Of a DNA stretch of 64,000 nucleotides, positions 1 through 8,091 are shown one piece after another; positions within the stretch are counted from its first letter, which is position 1; the number at the start of each line of letters is the position of its first letter. Under the pieces are notes generated by a model that saw only the letters and a program-made list of their open reading frames with translations, had not been told where the DNA came from and searched no databases. Source of the DNA: Phocicoccus pinnipedialis (GTDB lineage Bacteria > Bacillota > Bacilli > Staphylococcales > Salinicoccaceae). The position numbers were made by a program, and so were the translations under genes. The stretch covers positions 62,001 through 126,000 of the forward strand of contig NZ_CAJEWB010000005.1 in the NCBI RefSeq assembly GCF_903994035.1, given 5' to 3'.

Positions 1-249
1 AAATTTTTTAGCGATTTTTGTATTTTCAATCGTATGCCCAATTCCTTCTAAAATCACGACATGATACCCTGCAATGATTGTTGAAATCACCAGTACCACG
101 TTCGTCATAACTGCATATTCTTTTGGAATTAGAAATGCGATTATAAACAACGCAAGTCCAATCAAATATAAGACAATTGGTGTTTTTCCATGAGTGTGGT
201 CATGAAGGTGTTTATCTGGACCACAACATGTTTTGAGTTGTTCTGTCAT
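1..249 (-). CDS. Heavy-metal translocating P-type ATPase, N-terminal 83 residues (partial)
   Basis: The start codon is at 247-249 and the gene runs off the left edge of the window. The visible N-terminus has a Cys-Cys pair at residues 8-9, then a His-rich stretch (PDKHLHDHTH, residues 11-20), and two hydrophobic segments at about 24-41 and 50-66, followed by the GYHVV...GIGHTIEN region. This is how staphylococcal Zn/Cd/Co-exporting P1B ATPases of the CadA/ZosA type begin. The catalytic DKTG and CPx motifs lie outside the window, so metal specificity cannot be read. It starts 11 bp downstream of the ArsR/CzrA-type regulator and is probably co-transcribed with it, so metal-induced expression is likely. 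A cation-diffusion facilitator is less likely because the start does not match that family. Confidence 0.75.
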   Translation of the reverse strand, partial: MTEQLKTCCGPDKHLHDHTHGKTPIVLYLIGLALFIIAFLIPKEYAVMTNVVLVISTIIAGYHVVILEGIGHTIENTKIAKKF

Positions 250-260
250 AATGATTCCTC

Positions 261-560
261 CTAATTATGTCTTGCATGATCGATCATTTCTCGTAGTATT
301 TTAATAACATGAGTATCGTCATGTGAATAATATATCGATTGACCTTCGCGGCGAGACTTCACCAGTCTTAAGTTCTTTAAAAATCTCAATTGATGAGACA
401 CATTGGATTGTTTCATATCTAGCGTTTCTGCAATCGAACTAACAGAACGCTCGCCGTCTAATAGTAAACTTAAAATTCGAATTCTAGATTCTTCCCCTAA
501 CGCTTTAAATGTATGTGACACGATAAATAAAGTTTCTTCATCTAAATTAAAACCACTCAT
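261..560 (-). CDS. czrA: ArsR/SmtB-family metal-sensing repressor, CzrA-like
   Basis: This 99-residue winged-helix repressor has the signature [11 protein letters not shown]...[14 protein letters not shown] of the ArsR/SmtB family. The last helix keeps the CzrA alpha-5 zinc site: D82 and H84 (DDTH), then H95 and H98 (HARH). The alpha-3 cysteines that define CadC-type cadmium sensors are absent, so zinc or cobalt sensing is more likely than cadmium or lead. In this family metal binding releases the repressor from its operator. It is followed directly by the P-type ATPase gene in the same direction, giving an autoregulated efflux operon. The start is supported by an AAGGAG motif five to six bases upstream. 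Confidence 0.85.
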   Translation of the reverse strand: MSGFNLDEETLFIVSHTFKALGEESRIRILSLLLDGERSVSSIAETLDMKQSNVSHQLRFLKNLRLVKSRREGQSIYYSHDDTHVIKILREMIDHARHN

Positions 561-595
561 TTCGCATCTCCTTTTTGTTCTTATCTCTTACTTAT

Positions 596-624
596 ATATT
601 AATATATGTTCATATGATAATCAA
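596..624 (-). promoter_or_regulatory. czrA promoter with a metal-repressor operator half-site in the spacer
   Basis: Reading the minus strand, TTGATT (619-624) and TAATAT (596-601) are separated by 17 bp. The spacer carries ATATGAACATAT (604-615), which resembles one half of the ATATGAACA-type inverted repeat bound by SmtB/CzrA repressors. The second half-site is degenerate, so operator assignment is inference. Confidence 0.5.
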
Positions 625-638
625 TAACCATCCATTGA

Positions 639-667
639 TTGATTTTTATCGAAAAATTTGGTATAAT
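639..667 (+). promoter_or_regulatory. SigA-type promoter of the guanidine-riboswitch operon
   Basis: TTGATT at 639-644 and TATAAT at 662-667 are separated by 17 bp. It lies about 20 bp upstream of the riboswitch aptamer and diverges from the czrA promoter. Confidence 0.7.
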
Positions 668-685
668 ATACAAGTTCATAAAAAA

Positions 686-798
686 ATTACTATGGCTTCT
701 CTACGTAAGTAGTCTGGCCCATAGGAATTCACGCAACGTATTTTTGCGTTATACGGAGAGACAAAATTCTAGGAGACACCGTTCTCTTAGGTTTTTTT
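686..798 (+). ncRNA. Guanidine-I (ykkC-family) riboswitch with expression platform
   Basis: The first half folds as CTATGG (690-695) pairing with CCATAG, with an inner CTAC-GTAA-GTAG hairpin, and keeps the conserved GGnTTC...TCTGGnCC strands of the ykkC aptamer. The second half, ACGGAGAGACAAAATTCT followed by AGGAGA (753-776), matches the conserved ACGG-RGGGAYAAAAGCCC-GGGAGA block with compensating changes. The 3' strand CTAGGAGA (769-776) can instead pair with TCTCTTAG (783-790), followed by seven T residues, forming a terminator. The downstream small multidrug-resistance pair is the classic target of the guanidine-I class, which favours guanidine over the ppGpp or PRPP subtypes. Ligand binding should prevent termination. 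Confidence 0.85.
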
Positions 799-821
799 AT
801 TTTATTTAGGAGGCTGTTTTT

Positions 822-1154
822 ATGTCAAATGCATGGCTTAAACTACTCACTGCTTCTATTCTCGAAATCGGTTGGGTGGTTGGCATTACACATTCAGATA
901 GTATTTTTGATTGGAGTATCACTATTGTAGCCCTGATTATATGTTTTTATTTATTAATATCATCTACATTAGTACTTCCTGTTGGCTCAAGTTATGCGAT
1001 TTTTGTTGGTCTTGGTGCGACTGGAGTTACATTAATGGATTTTTTAGTCTTTGACCTACCATTTAATATTTGGAAGGTTATTTTTATTGTGATTTTACTC
1101 GTAGGTGTGATTGGTCTTAAGCTCGTTACAGATGAAGAGGAGGAAGCTGCATGA
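822..1154 (+). CDS. Small multidrug resistance (SMR) transporter subunit, YkkC/Gdx-like
   Basis: A 110-residue protein with four hydrophobic segments and the membrane-embedded glutamate of SMR proteins (E15 in LTASILEIGWVVG). The VLPVGSSYAIFVGLGATGV segment corresponds to the conserved P-x-x-x-AYA-W-G-GA motif of helix 3. The acidic C-terminus (DEEEEAA) overlaps the next SMR gene by ATGA, the usual arrangement for subunits of a heterodimer. The guanidine-I riboswitch upstream suggests export of guanidinium or related cations in exchange for protons. The start has a good AGGAGG (808-813). Confidence 0.88.
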   Translation: MSNAWLKLLTASILEIGWVVGITHSDSIFDWSITIVALIICFYLLISSTLVLPVGSSYAIFVGLGATGVTLMDFLVFDLPFNIWKVIFIVILLVGVIGLKLVTDEEEEAA

Positions 1155-1465
1155 TTTGGTTTATTTTGATATGTGCAGGACTGTTTGAATTGCTTAGCGT
1201 TGTGTTCATGAACCGTTTCACGGTTAGCAAAGCTAAGAGAGATATTCTTGGTATCATAGTTATGTTTTCAATGAGCTTTGCACTTCTCACATATTCTCTT
1301 CGATATATTGAAATGAGTACTGCATATGCCGTTTGGACTGGAATCGGAGCAGTTGGTGGCGCACTGGTGGGTATGTTGTTCTATAATGAATCTAAGAATA
1401 TTAAGAGAATGCTCTGTATTGCCTTAATTCTTGGCGCAACGATTGGCTTAAAAATGTTGAGTTAA
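1151..1465 (+). CDS. Small multidrug resistance (SMR) transporter subunit, YkkD/Gdx-like
   Basis: A 104-residue four-helix SMR protein with the catalytic glutamate at E13 (CAGLFELLSVVFM) and the helix-3 signature MSTAYAVWTGIGAVGGALVG. Its start overlaps the stop of the preceding subunit (ATGA at 1151-1154), so translation is probably coupled and the two proteins would form a heterodimeric antiporter. Both are under the upstream guanidine riboswitch. No terminator is visible between this gene and the following ornithine-cyclodeaminase-like gene 27 bp away. Confidence 0.88.
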   Translation: MIWFILICAGLFELLSVVFMNRFTVSKAKRDILGIIVMFSMSFALLTYSLRYIEMSTAYAVWTGIGAVGGALVGMLFYNESKNIKRMLCIALILGATIGLKMLS

Positions 1466-1492
1466 AGAGATAGTCATATAAGGAGTGATTGC

Positions 1493-2410
1493 ATGATCAT
1501 CTTTACAGAAGAAGAAGTATTCAACTACCATATGGCAGACGCGATTAAAGATATTAAACGGACGCTCATGCGTCAAAATAACGGTAAGATTGTTAACCGT
1601 AAGCATGTGATGATGCCTGTTGGAGACAGCAACATGATTATGAACTTCCCGGCACTAGACATTGAACAAGGACTGACGAGCACAAAAATCATGTCGATTA
1701 AAGATGGTGTTTCAAAAGCACACTCAATTCTAACTGACACTGATTCTGGAGAGGTCATTGCAAACGTTGCTGCTTCGTACCTGACTGAGTTACGCACTGG
1801 TGCAATGAGTGGCATTGCGACGGATATGCTCGCAAGAAAAGATGCGTCTGTACTTGGTGTCATTGGCACAGGACGTATGGCCGTTCAACAGGTGTTTGGC
1901 GTTTTATCAGTCCGAGATATTGAAAAAATCATTCTATTTAACCATCACCCAGAAAAAGCAGAATACTTTAAAGATAAAATTAGGGGACTCACAGTTACGT
2001 GTGATATTGAAATCGCATCTAATGTAAATACGTTGACGAAAGCATGCGATATTATAATTACTGCAACACCGTCACGTGAAGCTGTGTTTGATGATACGTA
2101 TCTGAAAGAGGGTGTTCATATTAACGGAATCGGAGCGTTTATGCCGAGCACGAAAGAGTTGAATGTGGATACGATCGGACGCGCGAAATATGTGGTTGTG
2201 GATTATAAAAAAGGCGTGGAATCATCAGCTGGCGGATTCATTGAAGCCGTTAAGCAAGATAAATTTAAGTTCGAGAATATGATTCAGTTGAACGACGCTA
2301 TAGAAATGTCGTTCGATAGAAACGAAAAAGATATTACAATTTTTAAGTCAATCGGCGCATCATTATATGATATGGCAGTCGCAATCGGCGCATATGAAAA
2401 ATTGAAATAG
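1493..2410 (+). CDS. Ornithine cyclodeaminase / mu-crystallin family NAD(P)-binding protein
   Basis: A 305-residue member of the ornithine cyclodeaminase/mu-crystallin superfamily. Visible features are the substrate-loop RKHVMMPVG near residue 37, the central SYLTELRTGAMSGIATD block near residues 95-111, and the dinucleotide-binding GxGxxA motif in VIGTGRMAVQQ (about 123-133). Relatives act as ornithine cyclodeaminase, alanine dehydrogenase, ketimine reductase or proline-producing enzymes, and the substrate cannot be told from sequence alone. It follows the SMR pair by 27 bp with AAGGAG upstream of the start and is followed by a strong terminator. It is therefore likely in the guanidine-riboswitch operon, which is an unusual partner and hints at a link to guanidino or amino-acid nitrogen metabolism. 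Confidence 0.8.
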   Translation: MIIFTEEEVFNYHMADAIKDIKRTLMRQNNGKIVNRKHVMMPVGDSNMIMNFPALDIEQGLTSTKIMSIKDGVSKAHSILTDTDSGEVIANVAASYLTELRTGAMSGIATDMLARKDASVLGVIGTGRMAVQQVFGVLSVRDIEKIILFNHHPEKAEYFKDKIRGLTVTCDIEIASNVNTLTKACDIIITATPSREAVFDDTYLKEGVHINGIGAFMPSTKELNVDTIGRAKYVVVDYKKGVESSAGGFIEAVKQDKFKFENMIQLNDAIEMSFDRNEKDITIFKSIGASLYDMAVAIGAYEKLK

Positions 2411-2462
2411 GTGTTCTTTGAGATATTATCGTGTTTAAAGAAGAAAATCAGGTTTAGAAATC

Positions 2463-2504
2463 AAAAAAAGCGTGTTTCCTAAATTCCAGGAAACACGCTT
2501 TTTT
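2463..2504. terminator. Strong bidirectional Rho-independent terminator
   Basis: GCGTGTTTCCT pairs with AGGAAACACGC across a 7-nt loop, flanked by A7 on the left and T6 on the right. It serves the riboswitch operon on the plus strand and the M42 peptidase operon on the minus strand. Confidence 0.92.
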
Positions 2505-2514
2505 ATATTTTAAG

Positions 2515-3543
2515 TTAGTTCTTAACGTATTCGACAAGGAGTTTATAAGTATTCTCTAAAGCGTCTACGTGTGTGCGTTCCATGCCATGGCTGTTCGCAA
2601 CGCCTGGTCCGATCAGGCCAGCGCGAATATTGCTACCACCACCAAGTGCGGCGCTCGCGTCACTGCCATAGAATGGATAGATGTCGACGGCGTAATTAAG
2701 CTCTAATTTTTTCGCGAATTCAATGAGCTTGGAAGTCAGTGCGTAATCGTACGGACCAGACGAGTCTTTTGCACAGATTGACACATCAAATTCTGTACAT
2801 TCTAAGTCTTCTCCAATACATCCCATGTCTACCGCTAAAAGTTCCGTGATGTCTTCTGGTATCCATGCCGCACCATGACCGACTTCTTCATATACAGTAA
2901 AAATAAACGTCACGTTTATAGATGGTGTTAAGTCCTCCGCTTTGATTGCTTTTAACAGTGAAACGAGAAGCGCAACGGATGCTTTGTCGTCTAAGAATCT
3001 TGATTTCACAAAACCTGATTGCGTCACTTGTGTTTTTGGATCATATGCAACGATATCTCCATTATCAATCCCAAGCTTCTTCACATCTTCTTTTGAAGAT
3101 ACACGCTCATCAATTTTTACGACTAAGTTATCAACATCTCGCTCTTTTTTCGCAGCATCTTTAAATACGTGAATTGAAGGTGATCTCGATAGAATCGTAC
3201 CTGTATACACATCGCCGCTTCTCGTTATAATGTCACAGTACTCACCATCTAAGGTTGGTGTCAGTGGCCCGCCAAGCTTAGTCAGATTAAGTGTACCGTC
3301 ACTATTGATCGAGCGCACCATGAGTCCGAGTGTATCTACGTGCCCACTTAATGCTCGTGTTATAGAAGTATTCTCACCTTTGACAGGAACAATTAAGTTT
3401 CCTTTTGGATTACGCTCCGTTTCAAATCCAAGATTTTGAATTGTTTTCTCTAGGTAATCAATCACATCCACAGTGTATCCAGTCGGACTGTTTATTGCGA
3501 GTAATTCTTTTAAGATTTTGAGTGTTTCATCTTTTTTAAACAT
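2515..3543 (-). CDS. M42-family metallo-aminopeptidase
   Basis: A 342-residue M42 (glutamyl aminopeptidase/endoglucanase-like) peptidase. The dinuclear metal site is visible: H68-x-D70 in SGHVDTLG, D185/D186 in RFLDDKAS, the catalytic EE pair at 219-220 in VYEEVGHG, D239 in AVDMG, and a C-terminal His in NSHGMERTHVDA. The PDZ-like insert around residues 75-165 is also typical. These enzymes form cytosolic dodecamers that trim peptides. It is the last gene of a minus-strand run after nadX and the DUF2207 gene, ending at the terminator at 2463-2504. Confidence 0.88.
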   Translation of the reverse strand: MFKKDETLKILKELLAINSPTGYTVDVIDYLEKTIQNLGFETERNPKGNLIVPVKGENTSITRALSGHVDTLGLMVRSINSDGTLNLTKLGGPLTPTLDGEYCDIITRSGDVYTGTILSRSPSIHVFKDAAKKERDVDNLVVKIDERVSSKEDVKKLGIDNGDIVAYDPKTQVTQSGFVKSRFLDDKASVALLVSLLKAIKAEDLTPSINVTFIFTVYEEVGHGAAWIPEDITELLAVDMGCIGEDLECTEFDVSICAKDSSGPYDYALTSKLIEFAKKLELNYAVDIYPFYGSDASAALGGGSNIRAGLIGPGVANSHGMERTHVDALENTYKLLVEYVKN

Positions 3544-3600
3544 GGACCTACCCCTTTTATATAAATTAATTAAATGATACCACTTTTAATACGATTCGGA

Positions 3601-5376
3601 CTAACGGGCACCACCGCCGCCTCCACCGCCAGCACCAGCACCACCACCGAATGACGTTGCGCCTCCGCCACCGGATGATCCGGAAGCCCCATTGGTCGAT
3701 GAAAAGCCACCTGACGCGAGTCCTTTATTGTAAGTTGTATTTACATTGTTAGAGTATAAGTAGTACATCAGATACGGATTATACGTATCAACTGTCATGT
3801 ATTTTCTACCGAGTAAATCTAGATCTGATGTGTCAGAAGTAATAATATCCCAAATGATATCGTGGGATTCTAAATTGGGTTCACTTTTTTCTTTTTTCAT
3901 TTTCTTAACATCTTCTTTATAAAAGTTACTGTATTGAATAATCTCGTCTATGAGATGCTGACCTTTTTCAGTCGGACTTACAATTTCATTTTTTATGCCC
4001 CAAATTTTTACATCTTCATACGTCATTATTCCATGTCTCTTTTGGTAATTCTTAGAGTAATCTGTCATGAAGTCCGCGATTTTTGAGACGTCTTTCGCAT
4101 TTTTTTTCGCCCATTTTTTCATCTGTTTGCTTGTTAGTTGGCCATTTGAATCAACTGCATCCTTAATGAGTAACCAGTAGAGCAGTTCGAATGTCCCGTT
4201 ATATGTGTCTTTTTTGACCGCTTCAACCGCTTCAGCAAACATAGAATCACCATTTCTAACTTCTTCTAAATCTTTTTCACTTTTCATTTGAATCAACGAT
4301 TTTTTATCAGATCCATTTTCATTTGTGATTGTGATACGTCCTTCATCTTGCCACTTTACAAGATATGCTTGGAAGAATGTTTCAAATCCACTCATACCTA
4401 ACGCTTTTAGAGTGTTATAGATACCGACATAGTCATCGTCATCCAAGCTCGGTACTTTATTTGAAACGATATCTTTATTGCGTGTTCTTAATTTACCCGC
4501 ACTTTCGATATGACCTTTACGCTTTCTCACTTTCGATACAGCCGTACTGAACGCTCCAATTAAAATCACAATGATTGTGCCCACGAACGCTCCAATAATT
4601 CCGAACACTTTACCGACAATACTTTTTTTCGCACCATTTGTTGACCCGGAATTCTCTAAGTATTCATCTTCATAATGAGAGTCTTGTAATGCTTTATCTT
4701 GTTGCTCTTTAAGCGTGATGTCCTCAGTATGTGTTGTATTGAACGTGCCTTCATCAAACTGCATCAACAAAGTTGCATAGTCTCGACTATCTAAAGTCCC
4801 GTTTGATTTCCAGACAAGCGCATCTCCTTCAAAGTCTAAGAATCCGTCGAATCCGAATCCCCAGAACTTCATCATATCTTTACTGAGTGGCACTTCTGAC
4901 ATCACTTCTATACGAACACGATGTGTTAATAATTCATTAAAAGTATTGAAATCCCAGTAAATCGACTGACCATCTTTTAAGTTATGAACTAAGTTTTCTA
5001 ATGTGTAATGTACTTCGTACGTTTGGTTTTGGTAATTGCCTATGCCAAAAACAAGCTCAAAGCCATCACTCGTTTCAATCGTACCGTATTTACCACGTTT
5101 TTCTTCTAGGGAACCGTCTTCTGGCCATGGCTCTAATTTTTCCATACCTGTCACACTAAAATTTGTAACTTTCGCGCCTTGCATACTGTCTTCATCAAAC
5201 ACCATGTACATCTCGGTGCCCTCATCCATCAGTTGACGACGTTTTTCTGTCACATCCACTGAGCCGTCTTTATTAATAAAAATAGCCATTTCTATAGCGT
5301 CGATTTCGTTTGCCTGTGCCGAGTAAGTTGTGCCCATCATAAATATGAACACAAGTGCAAATATTAACCGCTTCAT
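3601..5376 (-). CDS. DUF2207-domain membrane protein with Gly-rich C-terminus
   Basis: A 591-residue protein with a Sec signal peptide (residues 1-22, ending SAQA), an extracellular DUF2207-type domain at about 23-230 (beginning EIDAIEMAIFINKDGSVDVTEKR), one transmembrane helix at about 253-279, and a long cytoplasmic region. The last 30 residues are almost all Gly, Ser and Ala, ending in a Gly run then AR. This layout is standard for DUF2207/YciQ-like membrane proteins in Firmicutes; no biochemical role is established. It lies 25 bp downstream of nadX and 57 bp upstream of the M42 peptidase in the same direction. Confidence 0.85.
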   Translation of the reverse strand: MKRLIFALVFIFMMGTTYSAQANEIDAIEMAIFINKDGSVDVTEKRRQLMDEGTEMYMVFDEDSMQGAKVTNFSVTGMEKLEPWPEDGSLEEKRGKYGTIETSDGFELVFGIGNYQNQTYEVHYTLENLVHNLKDGQSIYWDFNTFNELLTHRVRIEVMSEVPLSKDMMKFWGFGFDGFLDFEGDALVWKSNGTLDSRDYATLLMQFDEGTFNTTHTEDITLKEQQDKALQDSHYEDEYLENSGSTNGAKKSIVGKVFGIIGAFVGTIIVILIGAFSTAVSKVRKRKGHIESAGKLRTRNKDIVSNKVPSLDDDDYVGIYNTLKALGMSGFETFFQAYLVKWQDEGRITITNENGSDKKSLIQMKSEKDLEEVRNGDSMFAEAVEAVKKDTYNGTFELLYWLLIKDAVDSNGQLTSKQMKKWAKKNAKDVSKIADFMTDYSKNYQKRHGIMTYEDVKIWGIKNEIVSPTEKGQHLIDEIIQYSNFYKEDVKKMKKEKSEPNLESHDIIWDIITSDTSDLDLLGRKYMTVDTYNPYLMYYLYSNNVNTTYNKGLASGGFSSTNGASGSSGGGGATSFGGGAGAGGGGGGGAR

Positions 5377-5401
5377 ATTTAGCCAACTTTCTTTTTAAGT
5401 T

Positions 5402-6169
5402 TTAGCCAATCACAATATTGTCTTCTAATCTTTCAAGAGTTGCATAAATAGAAAGTGCTGCAAGCGCACTTGTTTTTGGATTTTCTTTTAGTGGGTCATT
5501 CACAAATGTAAATGATGCTTGTCCGAATTCACCTGAAACTTCTATATTGTGTATGTTTTTATCGATCGTCGGATCTGCAACAAGTACAACTTTCGTATTC
5601 TCAGTCCCAATGCCTGCTACTGATAAGATAATGGATATGTTCATATTTTTTGGATATTTTGCAATCGCATCTTTTGCACTGCCTTCAAAGATAATCGTTT
5701 CTTCACTCAGTACTTCCTCTGTTAGTGACGACGCTGGTTTTCTCGTCGTCAGCGTTAGCGTATCGATATTTCCAAGTGCGCGCGCATTTTGAATGAGATC
5801 GAGTCCACCGATACCGCCGGATGGTAAGTATAATTTATGGCTATCCGATTCTTGAGCAATTTTAAGCAGTGTATCATCACTAAATGCACCAATCGAAATG
5901 GACATCATATTTTTTTCTTTAATAATTGTGTGGAAATATTGCTCGACTGTTTCTATATTTGTCGCCTCCACGACAATATCGATGTCGGATTCCAGAAATT
6001 CATGGATATCCGTAAATAATTTCACATGAAACGTTTCTTCTAAGTGCTTATATTTTTCAATATTTCTCACAAATACACTCTTCACCGTCATGTGGTTCTC
6101 ACGATTACCGTTTATGTGTTTTAAAAGGTACTGCCCAATTGCGCCTGCACCCATCAGACCTATTTTCAT
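5402..6169 (-). CDS. nadX: L-aspartate dehydrogenase-like protein
   Basis: A 255-residue NAD(P)-dependent dehydrogenase. The N-terminal Rossmann motif is GAGAIG (residues 7-12), followed by VVEATN near 65-70. The family-specific LPSGGIGGLDLI, TRKP and AKYPKNMNISI segments are present, and the last contains the substrate-domain lysine/asparagine cluster. Aspartate dehydrogenase converts L-aspartate to iminoaspartate for NAD synthesis. No nadA or nadC gene is adjacent, so the NAD role is inferred from family only. It heads a minus-strand run and diverges from the DUF1275 gene. Confidence 0.82.
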   Translation of the reverse strand: MKIGLMGAGAIGQYLLKHINGNRENHMTVKSVFVRNIEKYKHLEETFHVKLFTDIHEFLESDIDIVVEATNIETVEQYFHTIIKEKNMMSISIGAFSDDTLLKIAQESDSHKLYLPSGGIGGLDLIQNARALGNIDTLTLTTRKPASSLTEEVLSEETIIFEGSAKDAIAKYPKNMNISIILSVAGIGTENTKVVLVADPTIDKNIHNIEVSGEFGQASFTFVNDPLKENPKTSALAALSIYATLERLEDNIVIG

Positions 6170-6270
6170 TTTAACCGCTCCTTTTATTCAATATACCATA
6201 TTTATTTCCTTTTATTTGCGCTTACAAAACGTATAATAACACTATACATTAGATTTTTAGGAGAGGTTAA

Positions 6271-6933
6271 ATGCTGCTTAAAGATAAACTCATGACTGCT
6301 CTGACTTTGTGGTGTACATTTTTAATGGGATATATTGATACATATGCCTTTTTGCATTATGATGATCTGCTTGTGAGTGCGCAAACTGGAAACCTTGTAT
6401 TACTCGGTGCGAATCTTCGAAACGGACTATCTGTTATCATGCCACACGTCGCATCTTTCGGTGGATTCTTACTTGGTGCGTTTTTAGCAGAAGCTTTGGT
6501 AGAATTTACGACGAAAAATAGTAGTAGAAAGTTCTCTGTCTATATACTGATACAGATAATCGTTCTGTTTGGTGTAGCGTATTTCGAGAATCTGATTGGT
6601 GTATATGGGTTTGCCGTGGTTCTTGGTGCATTCTCTGGGTACACACTGACTGTCTTTAACCGAGTGGGAACAACGAAAATCAATAATGGTATTATGACGG
6701 GCAACGTTCAGAAGCTCATGACGCAGCTGTACCGCGTGATTTTTCTACGTGAAAAAAACGCGTGGTCAGTGTCGCGCGTGATCCTGATTGGCGTTTTAAC
6801 ATTTATAATAGGTATTTTTACAAGCGCATTACTCTACATTAACTTTGCATCACACATGATGATGATTGCAGCATTCCTTTCCCTAATTGTGTTCTTTGTC
6901 ATTGTGTTGGTTGGTCGGGTCCCACAAAAATAG
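6271..6933 (+). CDS. DUF1275 (YoaK-like) integral membrane protein
   Basis: A 220-residue membrane protein with about six hydrophobic segments. The opening GYIDTYAFLHYDDLLVSAQTGNLVLLG is the hallmark of the DUF1275 family (consensus G-x-x-DA-x-x-F-x-x-G-x-F-x-x-x-x-TGN). The second TGN-like block, NNGIMTGNVQKL, lies near residue 150. No transported substrate is known for the family. A GGAGAGG ribosome binding site precedes the ATG. It stands alone, followed by a weak hairpin. Confidence 0.85.
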   Translation: MLLKDKLMTALTLWCTFLMGYIDTYAFLHYDDLLVSAQTGNLVLLGANLRNGLSVIMPHVASFGGFLLGAFLAEALVEFTTKNSSRKFSVYILIQIIVLFGVAYFENLIGVYGFAVVLGAFSGYTLTVFNRVGTTKINNGIMTGNVQKLMTQLYRVIFLREKNAWSVSRVILIGVLTFIIGIFTSALLYINFASHMMMIAAFLSLIVFFVIVLVGRVPQK

Positions 6934-6950
6934 GCAACCGGATGGTTGCC
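6933..6950 (+). terminator. Weak hairpin after the DUF1275 gene
   Basis: GGCAACC pairs with GGTTGCC across a 4-nt loop right at the stop codon, but there is no clear T-run after it. The following DNA to 7125 shows no gene or RNA I can recognise. Confidence 0.4.
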
Positions 6951-7125
6951 TTAGTTATACTTATAATTCGTTTGAAAATCTGTGTATGAGTCTCTACGTG
7001 GACAGAGATGTCTAGGTGTCATAGAATTTCCACTGTTCTTTTGAGCACAACCTTTTACCGTACGATTCTTTACGAAATGAGACTATCATAATTGCAATAG
7101 TTTTCTTATCCCTTCACCAACAGTT

Positions 7126-7827
7126 TTATAATACAAAAGTCTGTCCATCCTTCATGATGAGTGCCTGATTTTCCTGTAGTGCTTCGCTAAAAGTTAGTTT
7201 TACATTTCCTAAAATCAGTGTTTCTTCATTCATTTTTTTAAGGTGAAATGCGCGCTTAAACACACGCATCGCATCACTCTTACTCGACACTGCATTCTTG
7301 ATTTCTACGAGTTCTCCGTTATCACCTAAAACGTTAGTTTTCTTCAAATTTTCTAGTCTCTCATCATCACTCATACCCCAATCGATAATAAATGGCATCG
7401 GGACATTCGTCTTATTATCTTTAACGAATAACAGTTTCCAAGAGACTATTTTGTCATCTTCTTTTTGTCTATTGAACTTGTGCGGTCCATCGACTTCGAA
7501 TCCTTCTGTGACAAGCGACATACTAAGTGCATCAATGTCAGTTGTTCTAAGCGCAAAATTATGCATACCGATACGATAGTTCTCTTTATATATGGAGGAC
7601 ATGAGCGTGTAGTCCACACTTGAATCGTTGTAGCTCTCAAAAGTTTGTCTGTTTTTTATACCTAAAAATTCAATATAAGAAAGGCCACAATGTAGCAATG
7701 TGTTATGTGTACCCCACACATCGTGCGTTCCTCCTGTCACGGTGTGAAACCCTTCTTTATAGTATTGGGTTTTCATTGCAGCTGGGTCCTCTGAAAAATA
7801 AATGATGTGATCGAACAATAGTGTCAT
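7126..7827 (-). CDS. VOC / glyoxalase-like (Glyoxalase_3) domain protein
   Basis: A 233-residue protein with the LLFDHIIYFSEDP opening and GGTHDVWGTHNTLLHCGLSYIEFLGI segment typical of Glyoxalase_3-like vicinal-oxygen-chelate proteins in bacilli and staphylococci. Putative metal or substrate ligands are the histidines in the DHI, GTHN and MHNFAL segments and the Glu in YIEFLG. No substrate is established for the group. An AGGAGAC ribosome binding site precedes the ATG. It ends in a region with no obvious terminator and faces the DUF1275 gene. Confidence 0.75.
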   Translation of the reverse strand: MTLLFDHIIYFSEDPAAMKTQYYKEGFHTVTGGTHDVWGTHNTLLHCGLSYIEFLGIKNRQTFESYNDSSVDYTLMSSIYKENYRIGMHNFALRTTDIDALSMSLVTEGFEVDGPHKFNRQKEDDKIVSWKLLFVKDNKTNVPMPFIIDWGMSDDERLENLKKTNVLGDNGELVEIKNAVSSKSDAMRVFKRAFHLKKMNEETLILGNVKLTFSEALQENQALIMKDGQTFVL

Positions 7828-8091
7828 CTAAACGTCTCCTTTATTTTAATTATCCTGTGTTAAGAAAGATTTCGCGAGAAATTCGTCTTGTATTAGGTAT
7901 GTTTGAATAACCTTTCTCATTACGATACGTAATAAAAAACGTGAATCAAGTTCTTCTATGATCCTTACGTGTTTTAAAGAATTTTGGATTAGATACAAGT
8001 TGTATTTAGAAACACAATTCATTTCATTGAAAGAATCACTCGGTTGGTCGTACAATATTATAATAAGACAAAAATTTAAGGAGAGATCTTG

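Noticed and set aside
403-627. 74-codon plus-strand frame antisense to czrA
   Set aside because: It overlaps the czrA coding sequence and promoter on the opposite strand and shows no codon or motif support.
3601-3720. Gly-codon-rich tract at the end of the DUF2207 gene as a tandem DNA repeat
   Set aside because: The codons vary and there is no fixed repeat unit; a Gly-rich C-terminus is common in this protein family.
6018-6033. parS-like sequence AATTTCACATGAAACG in nadX
   Set aside because: Only 12 of 16 parS positions match and the central CpG is lost; it also encodes conserved-looking protein sequence, so chance is likely.
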